Positions 21,953 through 22,429 of a stretch of DNA of 22,429 nt are shown piece by piece (the first letter of the stretch is position 1; each line of letters begins with the position of its first letter). Source of the stretch: Chara braunii (lineage: Eukaryota > Streptophyta > Charophyceae > Charales > Characeae). The stretch is from assembly GCA_003427395.1 (NCBI GenBank), contig BFEA01000433.1:1106758-1129186 (forward strand), in the 5' to 3' direction. A program made the position numbers and the translations under genes. The notes below the pieces were generated by a model, which had not been told where the DNA came from, did not search any database, and worked only from the letters and a program-made list of their open reading frames with translations.

Positions 21953-22283
21953 ACTTTTGAACTTAACAATAAAACCCTTATCAAATAAATATATGGCATT
22001 TAAAATAAGAATACAAACAACTTTTGCCTCAGATACACGTTTAAATTCTTAGCCAAACATGAGTTTGAAATAAAAATATAGGGGAAAAAATTAAAACAAA
22101 CAAAAATAATATATTCGCCCATGTATGGGAAACCATGTTCAAGCGAACGTATTCATGAACAGGAGAATATGTTTGCGCGTTCGGAAAACCCCTGAATGAA
22201 TTCATCGTGCTACACATCTTATAGGACTACAAGTGGACCCCGCCGCACAGCAACACTCGCTGATGGTGTCTCATTTTTCTTTC

Positions 22284-22286
<3 letters not shown>

Positions 22287-22350
<64 letters not shown>
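22287..22350. repeat. (TC)32 microsatellite
   Basis: Uninterrupted TC dinucleotides of 64 nt. The plus frame gives only SLSL. Confidence 0.97.
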
Positions 22351-22355
<5 letters not shown>

Positions 22356-22395
22356 TTCTTCCCATGTTGTGCTTGGTGGGCATCGGTGCTTGTCG

Positions 22396-22396
<1 letters not shown>

Positions 22397-22429
<33 letters not shown>
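22397..22429. repeat. (GATT)n run at window end
   Basis: Six GATT units followed by GGTTGATTG. It runs to the window edge. Confidence 0.95.

Larger units (their letters stand above)
18772..22429. other. Downstream of eIF5B: repeats, no recognised gene
   Basis: The 3' UTR of unknown length is followed by tandem repeats (18897-19016, 19308-19802), a TATA-like site (19823), one weak spliced-looking frame (20099-20356), G and poly-A runs, a GGG-rich stretch (21400-21480) with some likeness to 10750-10800, a foldback (21858-21952) and a (TC)32 run. 20420-21110 shows no feature except a small TTCTTGTTTCAACTTC repeat (about 20678 and 20702). Confidence 0.7.

Overview
This is a eukaryotic nuclear window. 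Its only confidently identified gene is the 3' half of a plus-strand gene for translation initiation factor eIF5B, split into ten exons between 3307 and 18771. The exons encode 367 residues plus a stop: the rest of the protein after the GTPase domain (beta-barrel domain II, the alpha/beta domain III, the linking helix, and the C-terminal barrel IV with its tail). The G-domain exons must lie upstream of base 1, because no P-loop, switch or NKxD-type segment can be found here. The translated sequence is closest, from memory, to land-plant eIF5B. With the very long, repeat-filled introns (about 93% of the gene span), this suggests a streptophyte, plausibly a charophyte alga such as Chara. That assignment is an inference, not a database result.

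Layout. 1-3306 is the 3' part of an intron more than 3.3 kb long. It opens with a degenerate tandem satellite of poly-A, alternating GC/AC and (GA)n blocks (1-1545), followed by older dispersed repeats. 3307-12102 holds exons A-G with introns of 0.4-1.9 kb. These introns carry short tandem duplications, two convergent tRNA-like elements (8121-8193 plus, 8297-8370 minus), a GTTCGG palindrome cluster and AT-rich repeat pairs. 12103-15858 is the largest complete intron (3.76 kb). It contains A-rich blocks, a 42/45-bp triplet-preserving repeat, a possible nested minus-strand ORF (13504-13860) and an assembly join at 14080. 15859-18771 holds exons H-J. 18772-22429 is downstream sequence with repeats and no gene that I recognise.

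Notable points. All ten exons are multiples of three and all nine internal introns, plus the intron entering the window, are phase 0. Two single N bases (1347, 14080) are each flanked by an exact 86-88 bp direct duplication, which looks like unmerged contig ends. Almost every intron shows local tandem duplications of 23-300 bp. I see no prokaryotic operon, CRISPR array, rRNA or intact transposon. I did not find a convincing new biological system. The most unusual items are the tRNA-like pair, one of which has a CTA anticodon, and the unexplained open frame in intron H-I.
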